From: Gluconobacter frateurii
Lineage (GTDB): Bacteria > Pseudomonadota > Alphaproteobacteria > Acetobacterales > Acetobacteraceae
Assembly (NCBI RefSeq): GCF_002723955.1
Contig: NZ_BEWN01000003.1
Location: 310,001-374,000, forward strand
Direction of reading: 5' to 3'
DNA: 64,000 bases
Shown: positions 17,439 to 26,467 of the stretch, in pieces
Numbering within the stretch: the stretch's first letter is position 1
Layout: the number at the start of each line of letters is the position of its first letter
Notes under the pieces: generated by a model
Databases searched by the model: none
Seen by the model: only the letters and a program-made list of their open reading frames with translations
What the model was told of the DNA's origin: nothing
Position numbers and translations under genes: made by a program

Positions 17439-18834
17439 CCACACCCACCCTGATCTCCTCATCATCGGTGCAGGACCAGCCGGGCTGAGTGCAGCATCAA
17501 CCGCCGCCGCCTATGGGCTCCACACGGTCGTTATCGATGCTTACGACACCATTGGTGGCATGATCTGGCGGGGTATGAGCGGAGAGCTACGGGATCTGGC
17601 CCAGACGCTTCCCGGCATCAAAAATGCCGAAGCAACAGCGGAAATCCAGCGTTTCCAGGCTTCAGGCGTTCCTTTCTTCGGGCAAAACCGAGCCTGGCAC
17701 ATTGCAGATGACAAACGCGTTTTCGTCACCGGTCCGAAAGGAACCGGCAGCCTTTCACCTGCCCGCATTCTTCTCGCAACTGGAGCACAGGAACGCCCCT
17801 TTCCCTTTGAAGGGTGGACGCTGCCAGGCGTCATGACCATCGGTGCGGCGCAACTTCTGCTCAAGGCGTCCGCCACGGTTCCGGCGCAAGCCGTCTGGCT
17901 TTGTGGTCACGGTCCGCTTCTGCTGCTCTATGCCAACCAGCTTATGGCGATGGGCGGACAGATCGCCGGAATTCTGGACACGTCCGGGCCGCGCGCATGG
18001 GGGGCCATTATCCATGCCCTTCCAAAAGCGCTCTGGTATGGATGGCGCGACGTGGCCAATGGCATCCGTCTTACTGCCCGCATCCACTGCGCGAAAATTC
18101 CCATTTTCCACGGCATAGGCAATCTGCGCGCTCATGGGGACAACGCTCTCACCGCCATTTCATTCCGTGATGCCCGTGGCAATGCCCATTATGTCGAAAC
18201 CCCGTGCCTTCTTGTCCACCACGGTCTTGAACCGGGTCTACAGGCAGCCCGCACAGCAGGCTGTGCGGTGACATGGGATGCGGAAAACGGGAATTTCCAA
18301 ACCATTCATGATTTTTGGGGAGAAACGACCATCCCCCATCTGTTCATCGCCGGGGACGGCGCCAGCATTGGAGGCGCGCAGGCTGCGATCGCACGCGGAC
18401 AGCTCAGCGCGCTGCGCATAGCCAACCAATTCGGCAAACTGAGCGATGACGCCCTTGTGCGGCAAGCCGAACATCCACAAAAAATACTTAAGGCCACTCG
18501 CGCCACCCGTAAGCTGATCGACGCCGTTTACCGGCCGGACACCAGCCACTTCACCCCCACCGACAGAACCCTGATCTGCCGGTGCGAGTCCGTCTGTGCC
18601 GGGCAGATCCGCGAAGCCATTCGCAGCGGATTACACGCACCCGATCAAATCAAGGCCTTTACGCGCGCTGGAATGGGCGCCTGTCAGGGGCAACAATGCG
18701 CGGGTTCTCTCAACGCAATGGTGGCACAGGAAACCGGCCGTCCTCCCGAAACCGTCAGCCTCTATCGCCGTCGTCCGCCATTCGCCCCCCTGACGCTCGG
18801 TGAACTTTGCGCCCTCGACGAGGAGGCAGGCTAA
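17428..18834 (+). CDS. FAD/NAD(P)-binding subunit with C-terminal BFD-like iron-sulfur domain (HcnB/OoxA-like)
   Basis: I start this at the ATG at 17428 (468 residues), inside the end of the [2Fe-2S] gene, because the FAD motif G-A-G-P-A-G follows at once. The frame from 17320 only shadows the small subunit. A second Rossmann region lies mid-protein, and the C-terminal quarter (about residues 380-430) has cysteines in C-R-C-E and C-Q-G-Q-Q-C patterns, a BFD-like [2Fe-2S] domain. This is the larger subunit of the octopine/nopaline oxidase, hydrogen cyanide synthase and hydroxyproline/proline dehydrogenase type. The stop TAA overlaps the next ATG by one base, so the trio is expressed together. 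Confidence 0.9.
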   Translation: MFADHTHPDLLIIGAGPAGLSAASTAAAYGLHTVVIDAYDTIGGMIWRGMSGELRDLAQTLPGIKNAEATAEIQRFQASGVPFFGQNRAWHIADDKRVFVTGPKGTGSLSPARILLATGAQERPFPFEGWTLPGVMTIGAAQLLLKASATVPAQAVWLCGHGPLLLLYANQLMAMGGQIAGILDTSGPRAWGAIIHALPKALWYGWRDVANGIRLTARIHCAKIPIFHGIGNLRAHGDNALTAISFRDARGNAHYVETPCLLVHHGLEPGLQAARTAGCAVTWDAENGNFQTIHDFWGETTIPHLFIAGDGASIGGAQAAIARGQLSALRIANQFGKLSDDALVRQAEHPQKILKATRATRKLIDAVYRPDTSHFTPTDRTLICRCESVCAGQIREAIRSGLHAPDQIKAFTRAGMGACQGQQCAGSLNAMVAQETGRPPETVSLYRRRPPFAPLTLGELCALDEEAG

Positions 18835-19937
18835 TGGCTCTCCAGGTGGATGTCGCCATTCTCGGCGGCGGCCTGCACGGCCTGTCCTGTGCACTCCAGC
18901 TTGCCCGGCAGGGTGCTGAGGTCGTGGTGCTGGAGCGAGACTGGATCGGGCGCCATGCCTCCACGGCCAATGCCGGCGGGGTACGCACGCTCAACCGCGA
19001 TCGACAGGAACTGGACCTCGGACTGGCTGCGCTCACCCTCTGGTCGTCGCTTCCTGAGATGCTCGACGAAGACTGTGGGTTCCGTCCGGTAGGCCAAGTG
19101 CGCATCGCACGCACGGAAACAGATTTTGCGACTGAAGCCGCCCGCGTGCAGGCCTTGCAATCCGATGGCTATACCCATGAGGAAATGATCAACGCAAATG
19201 ATCTGAAAGCGCTACTTCCTCAGCTTGGCCCAGAATGCGCAGGCGCGTCCTATGCCCGTAACGACGGTGCAGCCGACCCGCACCTCACCCTGCGCGCCTT
19301 TCGCAGGGCAGCGGAGCGAGCGGGCGCACGAATGATGGAAGGTGTAACAGTTACGCAATTGAGCCGGCACAACACATATTGGGATCTCGACGGGATCGTC
19401 CATGCTCCAAACATTGTCGTCGCCGCTGGAGCCTGGAGCGGCTCACTGGCGCGCTCACTCGGAGACGAACTCCCTTCTCGTGTCCGCGCATCGATGATGA
19501 CTGTAACAGAGCGAACGAGTCCTTTCCCCGGACCCGTCGTCGGTTGCGTCGGGGCAGCGCTATCCCTGAAGCAGACGACGGCCGGAACACTCGTGATCGG
19601 CGGCGGCGTTCAGGGCAGAGCAGATCTCAACACCGGGCGTAGTCAGGTGGACTTTGAGCGCCTCGCCATCGGCCTGCGTCTGCCACTACAGCTGTTCCCC
19701 TGTCTGGAGCATGTCCGAATTACCCGCTGCTGGACCGGGATCGAAGCCCTCACCCCAGATCATCTCCCGGTCATTGGCCCCTCACCCCGGAGAGAAGGAG
19801 TGTTCTACTGCTATGGTTTCTCGGGACATGGCTTCGAACTCGCTCCGATCACAGGGTTCGTCCTCGCCGATCTCATCGCTGGTCATGCCCCCAGATGGCC
19901 TTTAAAGGCCCTTTGCCCGAGCCGTTTCTGGAAATAA
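18834..19937 (+). CDS. FAD-dependent catalytic subunit, DAO family (HcnC/OoxB-like)
   Basis: The 367-residue protein starts at the ATG overlapping the previous stop (TAATG), with GAGGAGG upstream. The FAD motif G-G-G-L-H-G is at the N-terminus, and the A-N-A-G-G-V-R segment and C-terminal Y-G-F-S-G-H-G-F-E are typical of the DAO fold. In HcnABC-type complexes this subunit oxidises the amino-acid C-N bond. With the two preceding subunits it likely forms a membrane-linked or soluble dehydrogenase for an opine, cyclic imino acid or D-amino acid. It is the last gene of the plus-strand operon. Confidence 0.9.
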   Translation: MALQVDVAILGGGLHGLSCALQLARQGAEVVVLERDWIGRHASTANAGGVRTLNRDRQELDLGLAALTLWSSLPEMLDEDCGFRPVGQVRIARTETDFATEAARVQALQSDGYTHEEMINANDLKALLPQLGPECAGASYARNDGAADPHLTLRAFRRAAERAGARMMEGVTVTQLSRHNTYWDLDGIVHAPNIVVAAGAWSGSLARSLGDELPSRVRASMMTVTERTSPFPGPVVGCVGAALSLKQTTAGTLVIGGGVQGRADLNTGRSQVDFERLAIGLRLPLQLFPCLEHVRITRCWTGIEALTPDHLPVIGPSPRREGVFYCYGFSGHGFELAPITGFVLADLIAGHAPRWPLKALCPSRFWK

Positions 19938-19968
19938 CTTACGCAGGCGGCCCTGAAAAGCCACGGCA

Positions 19969-20778
19969 TCAGGCAAGAAGCTCAATATAGCTGGCAATCT
20001 TTTCAACAATCTTCCCTGCTTCCCGATCCGATAGCGCCTCCGTCGGCTTGGACACGGTTACGGCGGCACAGCACGTCCCGTCTCCTTCCCAGATTGGCAG
20101 GGAAATACCAGACATCCCGTGCAGCACCGCGTTACGTCGAAAGTCATATCCTGTGTCGCGGACACGGCCCAGAAGCTCGCGCAATGCCGCGACATCCAAA
20201 TTCAGTGCCTGATAGCGCGGCTCGTTTGCGCAGAGAATCGCCAACTGGTTGTCAGAGTTCTGGTTCGCCAGAATAACCGTGCTTCCCATGCCATAGCCCA
20301 GTGGCAGGCGCCCACCCAATCCATCATGACCTAGAACGGGAAGACGGCTGTCCGTGATATACATGTCGGTAATGATCGCATCGAGGCCAGAGCGCTCCAG
20401 CAAAAAAGCCGAAGCCTTGAATTCACGCCCCAGAGACGCAAGAGAAGACTTCCATTGGCGGATTCTTTCCACTGGGTTTGCCCGACGACGGCCGAGCGCC
20501 AAAGCTGCCGGCCCCAGACGATAGCGCCCCCGCTGCGCTGCCTGAGACACCAGTCCATGCCGCCGCAGCGCGAGCAAGGACCGATGAACAGCCGATTTTT
20601 CAGCGTCCACCATTTCAGCCAGTTTGCCCAACGCCAACCCTTCTGGCCCACAGGAGTTCAGCACGATGAGAAGTTGGGCGGCGCGGTCGGAATTCTGGGA
20701 ATACTGGGCCTGGCTTACAGCCGCAGACACTTTTTCCCGCGACGTGTTTTCCTGAGTCAACAAAACCGGTGCTACCAC
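19969..20778 (-). CDS. IclR-family transcriptional regulator
   Basis: The 269-residue product has an N-terminal winged helix (A-E-M-V-D-A-E-K-S-A-V-H-R-S-L-L-A-L) and an IclR effector domain with the late G-I-S-L-P-I-W strand. It starts at a GTG one base after the MFS transporter stop, with GGAG upstream, so it shares the transporter's operon. IclR proteins bind imperfect palindromes and respond to pathway intermediates. The repeated ATAACAGCTAT motif in all three divergent promoters of the region is its most likely operator. It converges on the three-subunit dehydrogenase operon. Confidence 0.88.
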   Translation of the reverse strand: MVAPVLLTQENTSREKVSAAVSQAQYSQNSDRAAQLLIVLNSCGPEGLALGKLAEMVDAEKSAVHRSLLALRRHGLVSQAAQRGRYRLGPAALALGRRRANPVERIRQWKSSLASLGREFKASAFLLERSGLDAIITDMYITDSRLPVLGHDGLGGRLPLGYGMGSTVILANQNSDNQLAILCANEPRYQALNLDVAALRELLGRVRDTGYDFRRNAVLHGMSGISLPIWEGDGTCCAAVTVSKPTEALSDREAGKIVEKIASYIELLA

Positions 20779-20779
20779 G

Positions 20780-22066
20780 CTATGCTCCCTCGACTGGCCC
20801 TTCGATCGGGCGTTCCGGATGCGTGGCTGAACAGCAGACAGAACCGATCAGACCCGCCACGAACGGTAGAAGCAGAGCAGTCGACCAGCTTCCCGTCATC
20901 CTGACGATATACACCATGACAATCGGTGCAATACCACTAGCCGCATTTCCCCAGAATGTGGTCCAGCCTGCAACAAGACCTGTCTGTCCCCGCGTAAGAT
21001 CCTGAACCGACGTCCAGATTGAGATCTGGCTTAGACCGGAGCAGCCCAGTGCAAAACTGAAGATCACGATCATCACCGGAATATTCTGTATATGATCGCC
21101 GATCAGAACCAGCGTACCGCAGCAAAACGTGCCGATCATGCCCATTGGAGTCCTGGCTTTCCAGAGTGACCGGGTGCGTCGGAGAACTAAATCCGCGATC
21201 ATCCCGCTGAGGAAAACCGATACATAAAGAAAGGACCAAGGCATGGAATAAAGCCAGCCCATCGAAGTAAACTGAAGATGCCGGTGATCCATAAGATAAA
21301 ACGGCATAAGCGTGAGAAAGAAAGACTGGATGGTGAGCAGGCACATGTAATGAATACCAATGGACCAGAACTGTCTTGACTGAAGAAGCTGCTTCATTGG
21401 AAGGCCGGGCAGTAGAGTCCTCTCCCCTTTGGCCACCTGTACTTCAGGTGGTCTATCGCGCATGAAAACAGCCCAGAGGCAACTCCAGATCACGCCACCA
21501 AATCCGAAAATATAAAAACCAAGCTTCCACGACCAGTGGGCCGTAATCTGCGTCAGAAGCGGGCCGCCAATCACAGAGCCCATGTAGAGGAAGCCCAGCA
21601 GGACAGCATTTGCTTTTGCCCGCCTGCCAGCGGGAAACCAGTTATTGATCGCTACAATACTTGATGACCAGTCGGGCGCTTGCCCCACACCCATCGCGAG
21701 CCTGACAACCATGAAACCGAAGAACGAACTGCATATAGGCGTCAGGATCGTGGCGATGGACCAGGCGAGGCAACCGACAAACAGGCATTTGCGCGGCCCA
21801 TAGCGATTGACGAGTGCCCCAGCGGGGATCTGGAGCAATGCGTAGGTCCATAATACACAGGCGATGATAAGGGATATCTGAACCAGAGAAAAACCGAATT
21901 GCTGCTGAATGCGCGGAGCAGACAGTGTCATAGCCTGCCGGTCCAGCGACATGAGCAGATTAATCGGAGCCACAAGCGAGAAAAGAACGATCCAGCCCCT
22001 ACTCCATGATGTTCGCACAGGCTTTTCGCCGCACGCGTCGATGAGGCCCGCATCAGTCTCTGTCAC
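20780..22066 (-). CDS. MFS transporter, ACS/hexuronate-type
   Basis: The 428-residue protein has about 12 hydrophobic segments and the MFS loop motif N-R-Y-G-P-R-K between segments 2 and 3, with L-D-R-Q-A in segment 1 as in anion:cation symporters. It starts at a GTG with AAAAAGGGG upstream. It would carry the pathway substrate across the inner membrane after the divergent TonB receptor brings it through the outer membrane. An amino-acid or carboxylate conjugate is a reasonable guess for the substrate. Confidence 0.88.
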   Translation of the reverse strand: MTETDAGLIDACGEKPVRTSWSRGWIVLFSLVAPINLLMSLDRQAMTLSAPRIQQQFGFSLVQISLIIACVLWTYALLQIPAGALVNRYGPRKCLFVGCLAWSIATILTPICSSFFGFMVVRLAMGVGQAPDWSSSIVAINNWFPAGRRAKANAVLLGFLYMGSVIGGPLLTQITAHWSWKLGFYIFGFGGVIWSCLWAVFMRDRPPEVQVAKGERTLLPGLPMKQLLQSRQFWSIGIHYMCLLTIQSFFLTLMPFYLMDHRHLQFTSMGWLYSMPWSFLYVSVFLSGMIADLVLRRTRSLWKARTPMGMIGTFCCGTLVLIGDHIQNIPVMIVIFSFALGCSGLSQISIWTSVQDLTRGQTGLVAGWTTFWGNAASGIAPIVMVYIVRMTGSWSTALLLPFVAGLIGSVCCSATHPERPIEGPVEGA

Positions 22067-22111
22067 GCCTGTCCCCTTTTTCGAGCATCATACACTATGT
22101 CGAATTTATAA

Positions 22112-22123
22112 CGGAACGTTCCG
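22112..22123. promoter_or_regulatory. 12-bp perfect palindrome CGGAACGTTCCG
   Basis: It lies 45 bases upstream of the MFS transporter start in the divergent gap. The symmetry suggests a dimeric regulator site, perhaps for a second regulator. Only one copy was found. Confidence 0.35.
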
Positions 22124-22210
22124 GATAGACATTATGACATGTTCAAAATCGGAACCTGTATATCAGTTATATCCCCAGCTTAGCGGAACGGGAGTCCTAC
22201 AGGTTTTTGA

Positions 22211-22221
22211 ATAACAGCTAT
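22211..22221. promoter_or_regulatory. shared motif ATAACAGCTAT, site 3 of 3
   Basis: The third identical copy lies 85 bases before the TonB receptor ATG at 22307. A weaker version, ATATCAGTTAT (9 of 11 matching), lies at 22160-22170, 51 bases away or about five helical turns, suggesting cooperative binding. Confidence 0.55.
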
Positions 22222-22306
22222 GTATTGGATTTTTACGAACCCCAGAAGATGCTTTCCATATCGTAATGACAACCCCAGCCTGCGGCGAGTCCTGAGAACG
22301 GAGACC

Positions 22307-24742
22307 ATGTCAGTGGCATCTTTCACATCTTCCAGAGGTCTGTCGGCAACTGCCCTCCTGCTCGCAGCAAGCGCGATGTCGCCCATCACCGCATTTGCTG
22401 CACCTGAGCCGCAGACCAATCATCCACGTACCAGACAGCCTGCGTCTACCCCTGCGACCCAAGCAGCGCCTGCTGCGGCCCATAAGAGAAATGCAACTGC
22501 CAAGGTACAGTCGGACCCTGAAGAAATTCATGTCTCCGCAGGGCGGAGAATGGCGGGTGGCTTCATGAAACGTCAGATTGCACCAGAATCGACAAGCTCC
22601 ATTACAGCGGCTGCCATAGCGCGCAAGTCAGCGATTGCCTCGCCACTACAGCTCATTTCTACAATGCCAGGCGTCAATTATGGGACACAGGACGCATTCG
22701 GCCTTAGTATCCGTAATACGATTAGCGTCCGCGGTTTCCAGCAGACGCAGCTCGGGTACACGATCGAAGGCGCGCCAGGCGTCGATCAGGCCTATTACAA
22801 CCCCTATACCGAAACCTACGCCGACAACGAAAACCTGTCGGACATCACACTCATCCCGAGCACCTCGCGCATCAATGATCCTGTGCAGTCCTCCTCGGGT
22901 GGAGAACTCATTGAAACAGTCCGCGATCCTTCGGAAAAAGCGGGGGGAATGATCTCCTATGCAGCAGGCTCCTATCGTTCGCAGCGCGTATTCGGTCGCC
23001 TCGACAGCGGGTATATCGGCCATTCCGGAATTCGTCTGTTCGGGTCCGCCTCTTACACGGCCGCCGATATCTTCGCCGGCTCCGGCCGCAGCAACAAGAC
23101 ACATGTTGATTTCAAAGCCATCAAGGAGTGGGGGAATGTTGGTCGCACCAGCCTTTTCCTGTCTTACGACGCCTGGAAAAATGCTCGAAGCAACCCCTAT
23201 ACTCTTGCTGCCTATGAGGCTGCTGCCCGTGTGAATAACAACTATTCCGCTGGAAACTACGCTTCGACCTACGTTCCCGGCGTGACGACCAATTACTGGA
23301 AAAATTACATCTACCACCGCAACAGCGTTCTGATTTCCCTACAGAACGAAGTCTCCCTCGGGCGTCATCTGAACCTCCACATCACACCCTATTTCCACTG
23401 GAATTTTTCCAACAGCCCAGGCCAGACATCTCTTAATCCCGCCTCGCTCTATTCCGGCGAGAACCCTGTCACGTTGGATACGTCGAACCTGACTGTCGTC
23501 AACGGGAACGTCAGCGGCCTCGCCAACACCGCACAGCGGGAATACGACACTGGCGTCAACACCTATCTCCAGTATGACCCGATCCACAGCAACCATTTGA
23601 TTTTCGGCTACTGGTTCGATCACTGGAACATGGATGCGACGTCTGGCGTCACCCCTCTGGACATTCACGGCAACGCATCCAGCTATATGGGCAAGGATTT
23701 ACTCTATGCCACAGATGGAAGTCTCATTGCCGGTACAAAGTACCAGATATCCACGATGATCAACGAATTTTACCTTTCTGACACGCAGACTTTCTTTAAC
23801 GACAAACTGAAAATTACTGCGGGACTGAAGGAAATGATGTTTTACGTCTCCGGCACCAACCAGCTGGCCGGACCGCAATATCATTTCTCACAGGCGATCA
23901 CACAGCCCATGCCGCGTGTGTCGATTTCTTACAACATCAACAAAGACATGCAGGTCTACATCAATGGTACCACGAATGCGCGTCCACCGGTGCCACTTTC
24001 AACCTACCCCAACATCTACAGCACAGCGACGGGGGCAATTTCTCAAAGCGGGTCGAACACTGCCCGTATGGAATATACGATCAGCGAAGAACTGGGCTTT
24101 CGTTATTACGGCGCATTCAATTTCGATGCGGCATTCTTCAATGCCAATCTGACAAACCATCAGGTCACGACGCAGGCCTTCATTAACGGTGCCTCAACCA
24201 ACACTGCCATCGCAGCAGGCGGCCAGACTGTGCGCGGTGTTACGGCAGAAGCCTCCCTCCACCCGTATTACGGCTTTTCTCCTTATGTAAACGGTCAATA
24301 TCTCCATTCCACAATGGACAACAACTTCACCACAGCGTCAGGGACCCTGCGAACCGCCGGAAAAATTGCTGTTCTCAGCCCCAAATTCATGGCCAACGTC
24401 GGCGTGATGTACACAAACGGACCGTTCTTCGCCAACGTGACATTCAAATATGTTGATTCCCAATATTCGAGCTTTATGAACGACCAGTCTATGCCCGCCT
24501 ACAAGACCGTCGATCTGGGATTGGGCTATCATTTCCCGAAATGGTTCATTCTGCACGAGCCGGTACTCCGTCTGAACTTCATGAATCTGACGAACAAGGC
24601 TTATCTGGGTGGTGTCAGTACCGTCGTCGCCAATGCCCGGCCGGCCCGCGCTACCAATGGGCAGACCGTCGCGGCTTCAACTCCCGCCTACTTCCTGGCA
24701 GCGCCGATGACTTTCGTTATCAACGTTTCATCATCATTCTAA
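22307..24742 (+). CDS. TonB-dependent outer-membrane receptor
   Basis: I start at the ATG at 22307 (811 residues), which gives a good signal peptide ending A-F-A near residue 31; a start at 22220 would bury it. A Pro/Ala/Thr-rich linker precedes the plug domain, with the V-S-A-G-R-R start, P-G-V-N-Y-G and S-V-R-G-F-Q plug motifs, and then a long barrel ending in aromatic V-S-S-S-F. Such receptors import bulky or scarce substrates with TonB energy. No Fur box is seen, but the shared motif is in its promoter, so it probably imports the organic substrate of this regulon rather than iron. Divergent from the MFS gene. Confidence 0.9.
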   Translation: MSVASFTSSRGLSATALLLAASAMSPITAFAAPEPQTNHPRTRQPASTPATQAAPAAAHKRNATAKVQSDPEEIHVSAGRRMAGGFMKRQIAPESTSSITAAAIARKSAIASPLQLISTMPGVNYGTQDAFGLSIRNTISVRGFQQTQLGYTIEGAPGVDQAYYNPYTETYADNENLSDITLIPSTSRINDPVQSSSGGELIETVRDPSEKAGGMISYAAGSYRSQRVFGRLDSGYIGHSGIRLFGSASYTAADIFAGSGRSNKTHVDFKAIKEWGNVGRTSLFLSYDAWKNARSNPYTLAAYEAAARVNNNYSAGNYASTYVPGVTTNYWKNYIYHRNSVLISLQNEVSLGRHLNLHITPYFHWNFSNSPGQTSLNPASLYSGENPVTLDTSNLTVVNGNVSGLANTAQREYDTGVNTYLQYDPIHSNHLIFGYWFDHWNMDATSGVTPLDIHGNASSYMGKDLLYATDGSLIAGTKYQISTMINEFYLSDTQTFFNDKLKITAGLKEMMFYVSGTNQLAGPQYHFSQAITQPMPRVSISYNINKDMQVYINGTTNARPPVPLSTYPNIYSTATGAISQSGSNTARMEYTISEELGFRYYGAFNFDAAFFNANLTNHQVTTQAFINGASTNTAIAAGGQTVRGVTAEASLHPYYGFSPYVNGQYLHSTMDNNFTTASGTLRTAGKIAVLSPKFMANVGVMYTNGPFFANVTFKYVDSQYSSFMNDQSMPAYKTVDLGLGYHFPKWFILHEPVLRLNFMNLTNKAYLGGVSTVVANARPARATNGQTVAASTPAYFLAAPMTFVINVSSSF

Positions 24743-24990
24743 CCAGAAACAAATTCAAAAGAGGAAAAGTCTTTAAGTTTAGAACAAGGATGATTTGCAA
24801 TATCTGATTGTATTATAAGAATTTTTACCACTATCTTCAAGAAACCTGAATCCTTGAATATCAACAATAATATCTAACTCTAGAAGCAAGACTGATTTCA
24901 GGCGCCTATGACACTGCTAAAATATATCTCCAACCTATCATGGCTGTCGTAAGGAAAAACAACAATCAATGGAGAGAGTTTTAGACTGGT

Positions 24991-26283
24991 TTAATCCAGT
25001 CTAATCGATGGACGAACAAATGTTTCAACCCAGTTCGAATAACATGAAATAAGCCCACGATAGAGGCCAAACAACTCAACCTGATGCTGGCGATACAGCA
25101 TGGCGTGCCCCAGACGTGCAGAAAGACCGTGCGATATGCCGCCTCCCCAGACCGTACCACCGGGCAGAGCAGCCCAACCATTATACTTGCCAAGTGCGAC
25201 AATCGCACCTTTGTTGTGAAATACACATCCTGGAACCGGCTGTCCGTTTTCTATAAATGCAGGAAGGTGTCGGGCCAGATGACGCGCCTGCTGCCGCGCG
25301 ACCTGGGCAGTTGCTGGCAACGGATCGTCTGAAATGAACGAGCAGTCTCCAACAGCAAAAATTCTATCATCGTCAATGGAACACAGATTGGGGTGCGTCA
25401 GGATCTGACCTGTCCGATTAAGCGGTAAACCGCCATAAGTTGTTGTAACTTGCGGAGCTTTGACGCCGGCCGCCCAGACACGAAGTTTCGCTGTCACATG
25501 ACTTCCATCCTTAAGCGTGAAGCCTGTGGCGTCAGCAGCAGCAACGCGCGCGGAAGTCCGAACTGTCACACCAATGGACTCAAGCTCTTTCTGCGCAGCC
25601 TCAGAAACGGATTCAGGAAAAGCCGGTAGAATGCGGGCGCCAGACTGCAGCAATGTTACGCGCAGTTTGGGAGGCGGCCCACCGAATGCATGAAGATTGT
25701 ACGGCCCGACAATCTCGAGCGCTTTATGCAGTTCGGCTGCAAGCTGTGTTCCAGTAGCCCCGCCACCTACAATCGCAATATCCAGCTCAGAATTATTGGC
25801 AAATGCTCTCAGAAGTTCCATGCGGAATTTCTCATTGAAAACATTGGCTTCCACCAGATTATCAATGGAAAGACAGTGGTCCTTGACACCCGGGGTTCCG
25901 AAGTCGTTTGCGCAACTGCCAATGGCAATAACAATGGTATCGTACCGGATACTACGGCTTTCCAGTACAACACTTCCGTCCGAGGCATGAAGCGGGCTTA
26001 ACACAACCTCGCGTTTTTCGCGGTCAATCGAGACAACCTCTCCAGGCCAAAACTCAAAGTGATGTCCGCTTGCCTGAGAGATGAAATTCACTCGATCATT
26101 TTCATTACTGACCGTCCCGGATGCAAAGCAGTGCAACATTGGCTTCCAGACATGAGAAAAGCTTTTGTCAATCAGTGTGATCCGCGCTCTTCCATGCCTA
26201 CCCATTGTTTTACCAAGACGCGTCGCAAGTGAAAGACCGGCTACACCTCCACCAACAATCAGAATTTCAGGTTTGGACGCCAT
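24991..26283 (-). CDS. NDH-2-type NAD(P)/FAD-dependent oxidoreductase
   Basis: From the ATG at 26283 (430 residues, AGAGG upstream) this is a pyridine-nucleotide-disulfide oxidoreductase of the type II NADH dehydrogenase class. Both dinucleotide motifs are clear: G-G-G-V-A-G near residue 10 and G-G-G-A-T-G in the middle, plus A-V-G-D-C-S-F for FAD. The C-terminus is hydrophobic and basic, as in membrane-attached NDH-2. It would oxidise NADH to quinone without proton pumping. It lies 184 bases downstream of the aldehyde dehydrogenase in the same direction, so it may recycle that enzyme's NADH. Its stop lies in the loop of a 9-bp hairpin (24981-25004). Confidence 0.87.
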   Translation of the reverse strand: MASKPEILIVGGGVAGLSLATRLGKTMGRHGRARITLIDKSFSHVWKPMLHCFASGTVSNENDRVNFISQASGHHFEFWPGEVVSIDREKREVVLSPLHASDGSVVLESRSIRYDTIVIAIGSCANDFGTPGVKDHCLSIDNLVEANVFNEKFRMELLRAFANNSELDIAIVGGGATGTQLAAELHKALEIVGPYNLHAFGGPPPKLRVTLLQSGARILPAFPESVSEAAQKELESIGVTVRTSARVAAADATGFTLKDGSHVTAKLRVWAAGVKAPQVTTTYGGLPLNRTGQILTHPNLCSIDDDRIFAVGDCSFISDDPLPATAQVARQQARHLARHLPAFIENGQPVPGCVFHNKGAIVALGKYNGWAALPGGTVWGGGISHGLSARLGHAMLYRQHQVELFGLYRGLISCYSNWVETFVRPSIRLD

Positions 26284-26467
26284 ACGTTTCAGGCCTCTTG
26301 CAAGGAGTATTCCAAAAGGAATTGATCTGGTTTTCGGGATTGTATTGAGCAGTTCTATGATCAGGATCTGTATTTTCTGGAAATACAGATCCTTTGTCAC
26401 GTCCAGCTTCAAATTATTCGATAGACATGAAAAGAACTATTCCCCTTCTTTCCATGCCTCATTTACA

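Noticed and set aside
22646-23317. 223-codon minus-strand frame inside the TonB receptor
   Set aside because: It is complementary to the plug and barrel coding region and has no recognisable domain.
24981-25004. 9-bp perfect hairpin as terminator of the NDH-2-like gene
   Set aside because: Its loop contains the stop codon and no T-run follows on the minus strand; it may aid termination, but I do not call it a terminator.
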